Assembly (NCBI GenBank): GCA_021292165.1
Contig: CM037879.1
Span: 113,328,359-113,392,358 of the forward strand
Length of the DNA stretch: 64,000 bases
DNA from: Shinisaurus crocodilurus
Lineage: Eukaryota; Chordata; Lepidosauria; Squamata; Shinisauridae
Direction of reading: 5' to 3'
In this document: positions 1 through 10,993 of the stretch, piece after piece
How the letters are laid out: every line of letters starts with the position of its first letter
Position numbering within the stretch: position 1 is the first letter of the stretch
Program-made: the position numbers and the translations under genes
Notes under the pieces: model-generated
Told to the model about the DNA's origin: nothing
Seen by the model: only the letters and a program-made list of their open reading frames with translations
Database searches by the model: none

Positions 1-255
1 TCTAAACATATGTCTTAAATGAAACTCCAGTTGGTGGATCTCAGGATTCTAGAAAAAAAGAAAAATTGTGCAAGACTAAAGTCGGCCCACCCTCATCTTA
101 TATAAACTTTGTAGCTTGTTTTCTATGCTATAGCATTGAGACTCCCACTAGAGATACTTAAAAGATGGACAAAATTAAGCTTATTAAGGGAATAATTTAC
201 ATAAGAGAAAAGGTGTTGCTTGCTTTTCAAAGAGTAGGAGGAGATTCCTTAAGTT

Positions 256-566
256 AAGAACATAAGAAAAGCTGTGTTGGATCAGACCAAAGGTCAAGCT
301 AGTCCAGTATTTTGCTCCCACGATGGCCAACCAGATGCTTATTGGAAGCCGACAAGCAGGACATGAGCGCAATAACAACCTCTCATTCATGTTCCCCAGT
401 AACTGGTATTGAGAAGCATACTGCCTCTGATACTGGAGGTAATACAGAGACATCATGACTAGTAGCCATTCATAGGTTTATCCTCTGAATTTGTTTAATC
501 CCCTTTTAAAGCACACGGTGGCCATTTGACTTGTGGTAGCAAATTCTGTAGTTTAATTATGCACTG
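256..566 (+). repeat. Dispersed repeat, family not named
   Basis: The segment starts near the motif GAACATAAGAAAAGC and runs through GGATCAGACCAAAGG and GTGGCCAACCAG-like words. A second, shorter copy with the same word order lies at 16817-16950 inside a transposon. I know this word order as a very common reptile interspersed repeat but cannot assign its class safely; a LINE 3' end is possible. No coding sequence is visible. Confidence 0.6.
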
Positions 567-1149
567 TGTGAATTAGTTCTCAGTTATCCAGGTTTAAAAA
601 TGCTTAGTTACAGTTCCTAATACGTAAGTCTTCCCCAGCTAAATAAGCTTCCAGTCGTTCCCCCCGCCCTGCCATCAGACCAGACTTCCCTAACCTTCAC
701 TCCAACTAATCACTCAAAACCAGGAACATCTGCTATACAGCAGTCTTCTTCTGCCTCAAACTTTTCCTGTTGCTTCTGGCTTCTAGGATGATTCAGATGA
801 TTCAATGACTGCCTGAAACTCTCTGGTCTTGAGCTCCTTTTCCAGCTTACAGCCAACTGTCAACACCCCACCTACCTCTGATTAACTGACTTTTTCAAAT
901 CTGGCCAGAACCTCAAACCATTCATGTTCTTAGCTCTTTCAGGATTCTCACCTATTGGTCTCGTTTTGGTAACCAGTCCGGTTCTATATGGACCATCCAA
1001 CCACCAATCAAATTTGCTGACCTCTTAGCCAATCCAAGTTGTGTTGTAATATTCACAGCATCTCCTGCTAGTCATTTTCAGTCAGCTTGAAGCCTCCATC
1101 CCATAGTAACCATAACTAAGGTAGCCACAATTGTCTTATGCCCAATACA
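567..1149. other. No recognisable feature
   Basis: Mixed-composition DNA with no long reading frame, tandem repeat or clear repeat family. The right edge may include the decayed start of the LINE described next. Confidence 0.4.
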
Positions 1150-1190
1150 AGTAGAGCAAAATCAACCAGGAGCAAAATCAACCCCTTTAT

Positions 1191-1814
1191 ATGGCATTTA
1201 TTGATTTGGCTAAGGCCTTTGATACTGTAGACCGAACAGCTCTCTGGACTATCCTTATGAAAATTGGATGCCCCAATAAATTTGTGAATATCTTGCGACT
1301 TCTCCATGACAACATGACGGCTACGGTCTTGGACAACAACAGCTCTCATGGTGCTCCATTTAAAGTGGGATCAGGTGTTAAACAGGGATGTGTTATTGCC
1401 CCAACATTATTTGCTATTTTCATCGCCATGATTTTACATCTTGTCGAGGGGAAACTTCCCACTGGTGTGGGAATTATATATCGAACAGATGGAAAGCTTT
1501 TTAATCTCAGCAGGCTGAAAGCAAAAAGTAAGGTAATTACAACCTCCGTTGTGGAACTTCAGTATGCTAATGATAATGTGGTCTCCACACATTCAGAGGA
1601 TGATCTCCAAACTATCCTAAATGCTTTTGCAGAAGTATACGGAAAACTTGGTCTCTCACTTAACATCAAAAAACCCAAAGTGCTTCATCAGCAAGTGCAA
1701 GCTAACCCTTTGGTGATGCCATCTATCCAGCTTGGCAGGGCAATACTGGAAAATGTTGATCATTTTCTCTATCTTGGCAGCTATCTTTCTGTTACAGCTA
1801 ACATTCGACAGTGA
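1191..1814 (+). pseudogene. LINE reverse transcriptase fragment (inactive)
   Basis: A 207-codon open stretch covers much of the reverse-transcriptase palm. Visible motifs are AFIDLAKAFDTVDR (motif with the first catalytic Asp), GVKQGCVIAPTLF (the glycine-glutamine-glycine turn), LQYANDN where a YADD catalytic box is expected, GLSLNIKKPKVL and FLYLGSYLS. The Asp-to-Asn change in the catalytic box and the stop at 1812-1814 say it is dead. The frame is open before the first Met (QEQNQPLY), so the Met is not a true start. Homology to non-LTR RTs is clear; the clade is an inference. Confidence 0.85.
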
Positions 1815-1870
1815 AATCCAGCATCGTTTGAGCTCCGCAAGTGCCACGTTTTCTCGAATGAAACATAAGA

Positions 1871-2244
1871 GTGTTCGAGGATCAGAATATTTGTAAGAAG
1901 ACCAAAACATTGGTTTATGAAGCCACTGTATTACCAACTTTATTGTATGCCTGCGAAACATGGACTATCTATAAACGTCACTTCCACCTCCCTGAAAGAT
2001 TTCATCAACGTTGCCTCCGGAAAATCCTGCGAATTACTTGGGAAGATAGGCGAACAAATGTCAGTGTACTGGAAGAAGCAAAGACTAGTGTTGAAAAAAT
2101 GATCCTTCAACGCCAACTTCAGTGGACCGGTCATGTTGTTCGAATGTCTGACTGCTGTCTCCCAAAGCAGTTATTTTATTCCCAACTCAAGGATGGAAAG
2201 CGGAATATTGGTGGTCAGTATAAGAGGTTTAAAGATGTTCTTAA
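1871..2244 (+). pseudogene. LINE ORF2 C-terminal domain fragment
   Basis: This continues the same LINE protein in another frame. It shows LPTLLYACETWT, then RFHQRCLRKILRITWEDR, then LQRQLQWTGHVVRM, then GGQYKRFKDVL, the usual order of the region after the RT domain in this LINE type. The open frame runs on to 2413, but from 2245 it reads an inserted LTR, so those last residues are not LINE protein. An upstream frameshift near 1814-1870 separates it from the RT part. Confidence 0.85.
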
Positions 2245-2911
2245 TGTTGTGACATTTAACAAAACAACAGCTGTGGCACAATTGTTTCATTTGGAAAGGT
2301 ACAGAAAGGCTAGGAAAACAAGTCGTGTTGAGTCTGGCACTTACTGTTCTGTTCTCATGGGAAAAGTAGGTGTGAACGAAATACGAGCTGATCACATGGT
2401 TTGTACTTTCTGATGACGTTGTATGATTTGTTAGGTTTCGTTTTTCTGTAGCCATTTTAGTAGAGAGATGGATTGCTTCTTTGGTTCTTCTCTCTGATGC
2501 TCTGACTATTGAATGCTGGACTTATTGCAATCATGTAAAGTCAAATGCTGGGGTGGACTTGCTCCACTGGACAAATGCTTATCTGCAACATTGTAATGTA
2601 GGAGATTGTATACTCTGTAGTGTTTACTGATCTAGAAATAAACAGGTAGAAAGGAACCTGTTGTAATCTACGGAGTTATTTCCTTATTACTGAAAGCTGC
2701 TGGAAGAGCTGCGAGCTGGCTGAAATCCGAGACGCTTGGAATGCTGCGAGGGGGGAGGAGAAGGTCTGGAGCTCTGTGTGTACTTCATGGGCCAGTTACA
2801 CACACAGAACAGGATCTAAATCTTCCATCTCACGCTCTGCTTTTTCCCACGAGGCCAGCGGGCCTACAGGGTGGATTGTAAGCCTTCAGGGTGTAGCCAT
2901 TGCCCCCTTCA
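2245..2911 (+). mobile_element. Solo LTR of the Ty1/copia family, CTTAA target duplication
   Basis: The segment starts TGTTGTGA and ends TTCA, is 667 bp long, and follows the complete LTRs at 10311 and 15220 along its length. Shared landmarks include CCAGCTGT, TCACATGGTTTGTA, TTCTGATGACGT, CTCCACTGGA and AATAAACAGGTAGAA. It is flanked by CTTAA at 2240-2244 and 2912-2916, a 5-bp target duplication. No internal retrotransposon sequence remains, so it arose by recombination between two LTRs. It is clearly more diverged than the pair at 10311/15220, so it is an older insertion of the same or a sister family. Confidence 0.9.
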
Positions 2912-3190
2912 CTTAAGGCTAATCTAAAAAAATGCAATATAAACATTGAAAACTGGGAAGCTCTGGCCAATGAACGATCTAACTGGAGGTTGGCCTTTCA
3001 CAAAGGTTCCATGGACTTTGAAGAAGCCCGAGTGCAAGGTGAAAGGGAAAAACGTGCTAAGTGAAAAGCACGTCAAACGAATCCTTTACAGGACCATCTT
3101 CCATCTGGTAACCTGTGTCCTCACTGTGGGAAGCTGTGTGGATCTAGAATTGGCCTCCACAGTCACTTACGGACCCATCGGCGACGCTAG
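2912..3190 (+). pseudogene. LINE ORF2 C-terminus with zinc-finger-like motif
   Basis: After the LTR the LINE protein resumes (ENWEALANERSNWRLAFH) and ends with CPHCGKLCGSRIGLHSH followed by LRTHRRR and a stop at 3188-3190. The Cys-X2-Cys and His-X3/4-His spacing is a C2H2-like finger typical of the end of this LINE protein. One in-frame stop lies near 3061. The 3' UTR follows, ending in the TGATGA run. Confidence 0.8.
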
Positions 3191-3304
3191 AATCTACACA
3201 ATTTTCTTTAGAATTTCCTCCTTTTAAATTTTTCTTTTTGTAAATTTTTATCCTGGAAGACAATCTTACTCGGTCACGAGTGATCGCCTGATGATGATGA
3301 TGAC

Positions 3305-5724
3305 AAGTAGCAAAGCCGGGCTTTAGGTCTACTTGGTTAGAGTTACTCAAACAATATAAACATAAAACATAAGCAAAATAAATAAATAAATAAATAAATA
3401 AATAAATAGAAAAAAGTGTTGCTTCATGCCCTAGTTGATAGGTTTTCCAGTAGGAATTAACAAATATCTTCATGTGAGACATAACACACAATTCATTTTT
3501 TTAAAAGCATAACACAGTAACAATCATATAACTCAGACTCAAAATCTGGTCATCATAAAAGGCATATGTTAGATCATATCAAATGTTTTTTTTTTCCCTT
3601 ACAATGCTATTCACAGCTGTTTCCAATTTAAAAGGAATGGACTTCCAGGCCTAAAAAGATTAATAAGAGAAGACAAAGTGTCTTAATTAATTTGTCCTGA
3701 CATTTCAACTTCCTGAGAGCATCACTGCAGATTTGAGATTGGAAATGCTGGAAAAATGACCAGCACCGTGCCTCTCATCCAAATGCAAGGCTACCCTGCA
3801 TTTATTTTTTTAGAAAGAGTGGGAGATCCAATCATAGATCTCTACATCTTGGCTGATTTAGCCCACAGTCACTCTTAAGCAGCATTACACAGTCCTGAAA
3901 GATTTAGCATATTAATATCATTTAGAAGAACATCTGAAGCATGGGTAGAGTAATTTCCTCTCACCTCTGAGTAACCACAGAGAGTTCATGCCCTTGATGA
4001 ATTTCTTGATTTTTTTTTACCACAACTTTGAATCTTATTGGCTATGTTTGTATTGGCCCCATTTCTTCCAGGGAGTTCAAAACAGGCTATTTGCTTCACA
4101 GAAGCCCTTGTAAGGTGATAGCATTGCCAGCACCTACCCCCTTGCAAAGCTCCTGTGCCTTCATGTGTGTATAGAGAAATTCTTCAGGTGGTTTTTTTTT
4201 GACACACTGATTGGAAATGGTTTCACTTGTTTAAGTTCTGCCGAAGACATGGAGAAGGGAAGACTGTCAGCAAACCTAAAGATAGATGTGTTACACTGCA
4301 ACAAGAATGCAAAAATACTCTTAACGGCCAGGCATAGTAGACTCACCCATGAGCTTCACAGTTGAGCAGGAATTTGACCACCATATCACACTGGCTATCT
4401 TCAGAGCCAGTAAGGTCTGGCAGATTGAAGAAGCACAGGGATTTCTTCACTTGTAAGCAGTTGGCAATACAAGTGCACTCTGGGTGGTCTCAGATGTACA
4501 AGAACACCCCTCCACCCCCAAAACAGGCTTGTAATCAGAGTTTTCAGCTGAATACCATCCGGTTCTAGTAATTGATTGCACTTCAGTTTCTAATGTCCTC
4601 CTTAGTTTCCCCCTTAGAGATTAATAATATATTAAGACCACATCCTGGTTTCCTGTACAAAGTACTCTCGGGACTTGAATTCCCCTTCATCCTTTGTAGT
4701 AAAAGGTGAGGAAGAAGTGAAATTTCAGCTACTGATTGACTTAAGCTAAGCAATTATTAGTCCAGTCTTCTATAACCAAAAAGGAAGGCACCAGGGTTGC
4801 TCTGTTCACCCATCTTTCCTTTTCTGCACTTCCCAAAAAGAGAATTTTGAAAAGAAATATCCACCCTGGATTGCTCCAGAGCTGCACAGCTTCAACCCAA
4901 CAACCCACTGAAACAGAGGAACTATTTTGGACAGATGAGGAAACAGTATGTACATCATGTCTGCTGTCTATTGAAGTGTATGTGCATGTGTACGTATACA
5001 CACACAAACACACACACTACATCAAAATGTTATTTAGATGCCTTCAGGCCTAATTAAATGCATGTTTTACAGACACAGCAATCACTAATCCCACTGAGTA
5101 CATGCATAAATATTTGTGAGATGGGATTTCATTACTCTTATTTAGTACATTGGAATAATGCTATGCAGTCTTCAACCCACTTAATCAAATGGCACAGATT
5201 CAATAATTATGGGTAATAATACAGTGGTCAGTATCAAATGCTAGGACATCATTAGCACTTTCTAGAAAAAGGGAAAAAGCAGCAATTTGACACCAGATTT
5301 CAGTGGCAAAGCACAGCAAATCACCACTAATAATGTTGTACTCACATTGGTTTACACTAACTCAACATCATTAGCAGTAGCAATGTGACAACACTGGATA
5401 CTGCCCATTGTGTGCTTCCTTTCGTCATTGAATGCAAAGGGACTTAACTTTGCTGGATTGTGTCCTCTACTTGTAGAGCAGAATCAGAAGTATGCTTTTG
5501 CATGCATGCTTTTGCATGCATTTTGAACTGTGTTTAGTTTTTTAGGCACTTTCCAAATAATATTACTACTTTAAGAGACTAGAATCTGGGCGAGTCATGT
5601 GACAGTTGCCGTGTATGACAGTCAACAGAGTAGGACAACTGGATGGTTATGCTGTGTTTTAGCTCTCATTTCATAAAGTTATTTTGTTGTTATTTTAACA
5701 GTATAGTTGTCACTTATTATTATT
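3305..5724. other. No gene; an AATA tract and a short CA tract
   Basis: An (AATA)n tract lies at about 3379-3409 and a short CA-rich tract at about 5000-5016. The rest is AT-rich DNA with only short open stretches on both strands that share no motif with known proteins. Conserved noncoding elements cannot be judged without alignment. Confidence 0.4.
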
Positions 5725-6100
5725 TTATTATTCAAATGTATATACCACTTTCCAGAGAGACATCGAAGCAGTGAACATAAAATACAATGACATCAAAACA
5801 ACCATAAATAGGATGTTGTACAAGTTAATCAGTACAAATTAATCAGCAATAAAACCACACTCTCTCGAGTGCTACAAACTATAGCTAGCTGGGTCACACT
5901 TCAAAGAAAGTCTATACGAAGAGATGAGTTTTCAGCTGTCTAAATGTCAGAACTGTGAAGGCCTGTCTCATATCAGTTGGTAGAGTGTTCCAGAGGGTGA
6001 GTGCTGCAACACAAAATGCTCTACTGCAAGTGCTCCTGAGGCAAACACTTTGATGCAAGGATACAACGTATCACCACAAGTTCTTTGGAGGAAGCCATAA
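5725..6100 (-). repeat. L2-like LINE 3' end, inverted
   Basis: The words TATATACCACTTTCCAGAGAG near the left end and GTTGGTAGAGTGTTCCAGAGG further right match the order seen in the 3' part of the inverted LINE at 45213-46520 (CTCAGCAGGGAGTTCCAAAGG there). It is read as the reverse complement of an L2/CR1-group 3' end. It has no intact reading frame. Confidence 0.6.
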
Positions 6101-6115
6101 ACTGATATAAAACAA

Positions 6116-6210
6116 ATATTTCAATCCTATAAATGTTTACTCAGAAATGTCCCACTGTGTTCAATGGGGCTTACTCCCAGATAAGTGTGAAGAGGCTTGC
6201 AGCCTAACAT
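6116..6210. repeat. Short dispersed repeat with ACTCCCAG motif
   Basis: The segment contains TCAATGGGGCTTACTCCCAG next to TTCAATCCTAT-like and GCTTGCAGCC words. Related copies are at 25047-25143 (inverted) and 44064-44132. The arms are partly complementary, as in a small foldback element. Confidence 0.55.
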
Positions 6211-6424
6211 AAATTTGTTGTATAGATAAGCCCACAGGAAAGCAGCTACTATACAGAACAGATAGGCATGCAAACTGTCCCTTTGCATCCACTGAGTAGT
6301 TCAAGGATTTCAGTAGATCCAGTGCCAGTGCAGATACTGTAGCTTCCAGGCAGAGGATGTGAAAACTGGTGGCCTGGGTGAGCTTGGCAAGAGTGACACG
6401 GGGCTTCTGTTGCTCTTGCCTAGC

Positions 6425-6650
6425 GGCTCACTTCCCAATTCCAGTACCCATGATGGGGTCGGTCGCTCAGGTTTGGATGACACGTGATCATGGGTACAAC
6501 CCCTGAAACAAGCCATGGATTGTCACGAACAAGCCACCCTGTGGGAAATGGTCTGGGTTTGCATGACACAACAACCCACAGTGGCTTGTCATCCACAATG
6601 GGTTGTCGTGTCATGCGAAGCCAGTCAAAGTGGACAGCCATTTGTTTGCA
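6425..6650. repeat. Foldback-type repeat fragment
   Basis: The words ACAACAACCCACAGTGG, GTCATCCACAATGGGTTGTC and TGGATTGTCACGAACAAGCC form partly complementary arms around a short centre. Similar AACAACCCA/TGGGTTGTT arms occur at 23081-23425. The family is not named. Confidence 0.5.
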
Positions 6651-7300
6651 GTAGCTTAACATGCAGATAAACCAATTATTTTCCCACCCCACATTACTGT
6701 AGATCTCACTTTTAAGCCATTTGCAGTGATGTAAGTAGAGAAACCATTGACCACTTTGATTAGCCATGCACATGAATGGCTCTCTAGGTGGTGATATTCA
6801 TCCCAGAGAAAGATTTATGTGGCTCCCATGTGTGCACCAGTCCACCAGCACAAGTAGTAAAGCTGTAGGCCTTTATTGCTTTTGTGCCTAGAACAATTAT
6901 TGCTTAACCAATGAAGAATTGACAAGGTTAAGAAGGAACTTGCCATTTTATTTATGGGATTATCTCACTGGAGGAATTCTGACTTTTTCTGCCCAAATCA
7001 GTTTTCTAGAACTTTTGGTATATAAAAGGTATGCAGTTCTCATCTCTTCTCATGAAACACTGAAATTACAATGTAGGACACTATTCCTCTTTGTACACAT
7101 ATATTGGGTTGGATCCAGATTTATGCTGGATCAACTGCATCAAAGGATGTGGACTTCCACGCCCCCTATTTCACATGGAAGCCCCTCCAGGAGTCAGGAG
7201 CCTCTACTGCTTGGGGCATTAGAAAAAAATACTGTTGCATCTGCACCTTATACTGGAAGTGAATTTCCAGTGATTTACAAATAAATCAATCTATGAATGT
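6651..7300. other. No recognisable feature
   Basis: The open frame at 6919-7284 shows no protein motif and no second copy in the window; I do not call it a gene. Confidence 0.35.
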
Positions 7301-7817
7301 GCCTGATGATTTTATTTTTATAGGTAAAGAGTCAAATCTTCAAAAAGGGGGTGGGAGTGGAGAAGGAATATCTGGGAAAAACAGTCTGACTTCAGTACCA
7401 GGGAAGATACTAGAACAGATTGCAGAGCTGTCCATTTAGAAGCATCTTGATAACAGTGCAGTCATTAGTAGAAGCCAGCCCAGAATTGTCAGGAATAAAG
7501 CCTGGATTGTTGAAATGCTGTGGACATAATTTATCTTGGTTTCAACAAAGAATTTGGCAAAGCTACCCTTGATAATTTGGTTAAGAAACTGGTTAAAATG
7601 TGGGTCAGATAATAATGTCATCAGTCAGGATGGGGAAGGCTGGCAAGAACTTAATGCCATCAGGTGGATTCACAGCTGGGTGAAACAGCATATTTATCAA
7701 GAGCTCATCAGCAGTTTCTCATAATTTCATTTCATTTCTATACTGCCCAATAGCTAATTGTGAACTGAGTAGTTCACAAAAATTATAACCCCAAAATACA
7801 ACATAATAAAACAAAAC

Positions 7818-8866
7818 ATTTTGGTTGACATATTGTGATGTGTTGGAATTTTCCCAAGATGAATGTAAAATAAAATCAAGAGAAGAACTGATAAAAGGTC
7901 ATACATGGCAATGGTTTTCCTATTTACAGATTTTAGAAAGGTTTAAAGCTGATAAAAGGTTGTATGATTTTGAACAAGTGTATCTGACTTTGAAAGGGAA
8001 TTATGTCTAAATGATGAATATCTTATTTCAAGAATGTATAAGCTTTTGTTGAAATTTGAGACTGAGGAAGAGCAAGTGAAGGAATGCATGATAAAATGAG
8101 CTCAAAATCTTGGCTATAATATATTAATGACACAATGGGAAAACATGTGGTTAAAAGGTTTGAAATTTACATTATGTTCTAGTCTTAAAGAGAATTTTTA
8201 TAAGATGATGTATCGTTGGTATTTGTCTCCGGAGAAATTGGCTAGAATGTATAACGGTGCATCAGATATTTGTTGGAAATGTGAACAACAGGAAGGAACC
8301 TTTTATCATATGTGGTGGACATGTAAGAAAGCTAAAAAAATTTGGGTACAAATTCATTTATTAATGCAAAAAAAAGTAAAGATTAATTTTCAATTGAAAC
8401 CAGAGGCTTTTCTATTGGGAATAATGGACAGTCAGCTAGAAGGAAGTTATGGAACTTTAGTTTTATACATGACAGCGGCAGTGAGAATATTATATGCACA
8501 GAAATGGAAAGGTCCAGCAGTGCCTACAACAGAAAAATGGTTAGTCAAGATGCTGGAGCTGGCAGAGATGGCCAAACTCACATCATTAATCAGAGAAAGG
8601 ACAACATCCACATTTATTGCTGAGTGGAAACCTCTAATTGACTTTTTGCAGAGACTAGAAAATAATGATTTGTTTGTTTGTGGGTTCATGGAATAATAAG
8701 TGAATGTGGGACAACGGGAAAAAAGAGATTTCTCATTCTGATTATCGAGTAAGAAAAATTATTACCTATATTTGCTGTAGAAGAAAATCGGAAGTCTATT
8801 TTGTTTTGTTAATTGTTTTATGTTTGATATTATGTGTTTGTTTTATATAGAAATAAAATTAAAAAA
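7818..8866 (+). mobile_element. 5'-truncated L1 with 15-bp target duplication
   Basis: The insertion is bounded by ATAATAAAACAAAAC at 7803-7817 and 8867-8881, a perfect 15-bp target duplication. It ends in an A-rich tail after AGAAATAAAATT. Only the last part of ORF2 and the 3' UTR are present, as usual for target-primed L1 insertions. A second copy, about 95% alike by eye, lies at 44188-45182. The two have different duplications, so they are separate insertions of one lineage. Confidence 0.9.
8127..8696 (+). pseudogene. L1 ORF2 C-terminal domain
   Basis: The 189-codon open frame is the C-terminus of an L1-type ORF2 protein. It carries the C-terminal cysteine motif CWKCEQQEGTFYHMWWTC (Cys-X2-Cys, His, Cys), preceded by YKMMYRWYLSPEKLARMY and followed by FLLGIMD and IRERTTSTF. 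The frame upstream (7880-8126) is broken by stops. The start Met is internal to the ORF2 protein. The fragment lacks endonuclease and RT domains and cannot be active. Confidence 0.9.
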
Positions 8867-9785
8867 ATAATAAAACAAAACCATTAACATACAAAATTAA
8901 AAAAAAAACACAACCCAACAATTTTAAACAGCTAAAACAACAGACACAAACAAAAGGGGGGTTATGAGTGGGGTGCCACAGGAGTAGTCTTGGGCTCAGT
9001 ACTGTTCAATATATTTTTTTATCAATGACCTAGATGAAGGAGTGGAGGGAATTCTGATCAAACTGACACAAAACTGGAAGGGATAGCCACCACCTCATAA
9101 AACAGATATTAAATTCAAAATGACCTTGATAGATTGGAAAACTGGGCTAAAATGAATAAAATAAAATAAATCAGAGACAAATGAAAAGGTCTACAGTTAG
9201 ACAAAAAAAGAGAGCAAACCACAGGTATAGTATGAGAGATACCTGGCTTAGTATGAGTACATGTGAAAATGATCTTGGAATTGTAGTCAATCACAAGCTG
9301 AACATGAGTCAGCAGTGTGATTCAGCTGCAAGAAGAGGTTTTAGGTTGCATTAATAGAACCATGGTTTCTAAGTCACAAAAAGGTACAGTTCTGCTTTCT
9401 TTTGTAGATGATTGGTAGTATGGGGGAAAAAAGGTTGAAAACCCCCCAGGTATGTTTAACTGGGAGAACAGAAGGCTGAAGGAGGACATGATAGCATCCC
9501 CCCCCCCCCAATACTCAAAGGGCTGTCACACAGAAGAGCGTAGACTTTTTCTCTGCTAGAGGGCAGGACAAGATCTAATGGGTTAAAGTTACCAGAGGGT
9601 ACCATCTTAATAGTAAGAGCAGTTTGACAATGGAACCAATTACCTGGAAGAGGGGTGAACTATCCCTCACTGGAAGTCTTCAAAGCAGGGGCTGGACAGC
9701 CATCTGTTGGGGATGTTCTAGCTCTGGATTTGCTGAGAGAAGGTTGGACTAGATGGCCTAAAAGACCTCTTCCAACTCTATACAA

Positions 9786-10305
9786 GGCAGTTTAGTAAGA
9801 ACACATTTGCCCACCATTCTGACAAAGACGAAACACTTGCTGTTTTCCAAGTTGCAGCTAAGCACATTCTCAGTGAAGTCAACCATCACATTACTGATTC
9901 CAAGTCTTCATCTAAATCATGTTTAAAATACCCAAACACATTTTTTTAAAGGATCCCACACAATTTTTCTTTTTCGTGAGGCAACTGGTAGTCCAATAGA
10001 TCCTAGTGATATTCGTAAGATCGAGTGCTTAGGCTCCAGCTTAGACATGGGGACAAAGACTGCTACTGCACTGGTGCTGAAACCAATCCCTGGTTCACCA
10101 TCTATAGCAGCTGTGCTGCAAAGTAATTTAACACCAACTTCAGGTAGTGAAACAGAAGTAGCAAGGGGCACTCTCTTCTCTGATGTTCTTGCACCATATC
10201 CCATATGGCCTAGGCCTTAGTGGCATTGTGATTAAAGATAGGAAGGTTGGGGATGGAGCAGATGCCTGACAAACAAGCCAGATCTATAGAGCTTTGGAAT
10301 GCCCT
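9786..10305 (+). other. Unassigned stretch with a coding-like frame
   Basis: A plus-strand frame is open from about 9927 to 10221 (about 97 codons) and gives a protein-like composition, for example SPIDPSDIRKIECLGSS and PIPGSPSIAAVL. Just upstream, another frame reads HSDKDETLAVFQVAAKHIL. No Met start, splice site or known domain is recognised. It could be a fragment of a processed pseudogene or of an older transposon; chance is also possible. Confidence 0.3.
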
Positions 10306-10310
10306 CTAAC
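10306..10310. repeat. Left target duplication of the copia element
   Basis: CTAAC, matched by CTAAC at 18611-18615 after the end of the 3' LTR. A 5-bp duplication is the usual size for Ty1/copia integrases. Confidence 0.9.
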
Positions 10311-10978
10311 TGTTGTGATATGTATCACTTCACCAGCTGTAGCACACTGTTTACACATGGAAAGAACAGAATGGCTGTAAACAAGTTTATTATGTCTTTC
10401 TGGGTTCTCGTGTTTTTCGCATGGGAAGCCTAGACCGTGGGAGCATTATGAGCTAGTCACATGGTTTGTATGTTCTGATGACGTGCTAACTTGTTTTCTG
10501 TCTGAAGCCATCTTAGAGAGAGGCAGGACTGCTCTCTCTCTTCTCCTTTGTTCTTCTTGCTGGACTTTTGTCACTGCAACAATGTAACTTCTTTGCTGAG
10601 GTGGAGTGAAGCTCAACTTACTCCACTGGATGTAATGCTTGCTATGCATTTATACTCTGCACATGGACTGTAACTAGGAAATGTATACTCTGTAGAACTT
10701 TACTTGCTAAGTGAATAAACAGGTAGAATTAGACCTGTGGTGTTACAGAGTGTTTCCTGACTCCATGGATTAATCTGCAAACGGGGAAGCTGGAAGCAAG
10801 TTGGATTACAGGCAGGCTGGGCTGGCATCTTCACAACACGCTGCACACTGCGAAAAGGGGGGAGCTGAGATCTGGAAGATCTGTGTGTGGAATAACAGGC
10901 CTCTGCTAGCATACAGACAGGATTTTAAATCTCCCATGCGCACACGCACTCTGCTGCTCACGCACACACGCACCAACA
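10311..10978 (+). repeat. 5' LTR of copia element
   Basis: It starts TGTTGTGATATG, ends CACCAACA, and matches the 3' LTR almost base for base. The AATAAA at 10714-10719 is a likely poly(A) signal. The LTR contains the promoter by analogy with the family, but no TATA box stands out. Confidence 0.95.
10714..10719 (+). terminator. Copia LTR poly(A) signal
   Basis: AATAAA within GTGAATAAACAGG. The same hexamer is at 15623-15628 in the 3' LTR and is conserved in the solo LTR at 2245-2911, which supports a functional role. Confidence 0.7.
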
Positions 10979-10993
10979 GGGTTATGGGCCCAG
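10979..10993 (+). other. Primer-binding site, initiator tRNA-Met anticodon arm
   Basis: GGGTTATGGGCCCAG directly follows the CA end of the 5' LTR. It is the exact complement of CUGGGCCCAUAACCC, the anticodon stem-loop region of vertebrate initiator tRNA-Met as I know it. Copia of Drosophila uses the same internal site with a cleaved half-tRNA as primer. Most LTR elements pair with the tRNA 3' end instead, so this position points to half-tRNA priming. Confidence 0.85.

Larger units (their letters stand above)
1150..3304 (+). mobile_element. 5'-truncated LINE, split by a solo LTR
   Basis: This is the 3' portion of a non-LTR retrotransposon. It encodes, in order, reverse-transcriptase motifs, a C-terminal domain with ACETWT and RQLQWTGHVVRM motifs, and a terminal zinc-finger-like C..C...H...H motif. 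The 3' tail is a short TGATGA run ending near 3304. Reading is broken by a frameshift or stop after 1814 and by an inserted LTR at 2245-2911. Removing that LTR and one copy of its CTTAA duplication makes the LINE sequence continuous. The RT active-site box reads YAND instead of YADD. The clade is not certain; it resembles LINEs whose proteins are often annotated as endonuclease-reverse transcriptase in fish and reptiles. Confidence 0.85.
7727..8945 (-). repeat. Inverted L2-type LINE/SINE tail, split by L1
   Basis: The left part (7727-7817) has TTCATTTCTATACTGCCCAATAG and GTTCACAAAAATTA. After the L1 the sequence continues (8882-8945) as CATTAACATAC...TTTTAAACAGCTAAAACAAC. This is the reverse complement of the tail family also seen at 36735-37110 and 39360-39427 (GAACCGCCC...TTCGGCTATTGG). 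Confidence 0.6.
7310..9785 (+). mobile_element. CR1 LINE fragment, interrupted
   Basis: The left part (about 7310-7725) reads as CR1 reverse transcriptase: near 7525 it gives VDIIYLGFNKEFGKATLDN, matching the CR1 YLDFSKAFD region. The right part (about 8962-9785) resumes with SGVPQE then FINDLDEG, passes through the DLGIVVNHKLNMSQQ-like segment, and ends with the CR1-type GGTTGGACTAGATGGCC and CTTCCAACTCTA. Between them is an inverted L2-type tail carrying an L1. All frames are decayed. The order of insertion is CR1, then the L2-type tail, then L1. Confidence 0.8.
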
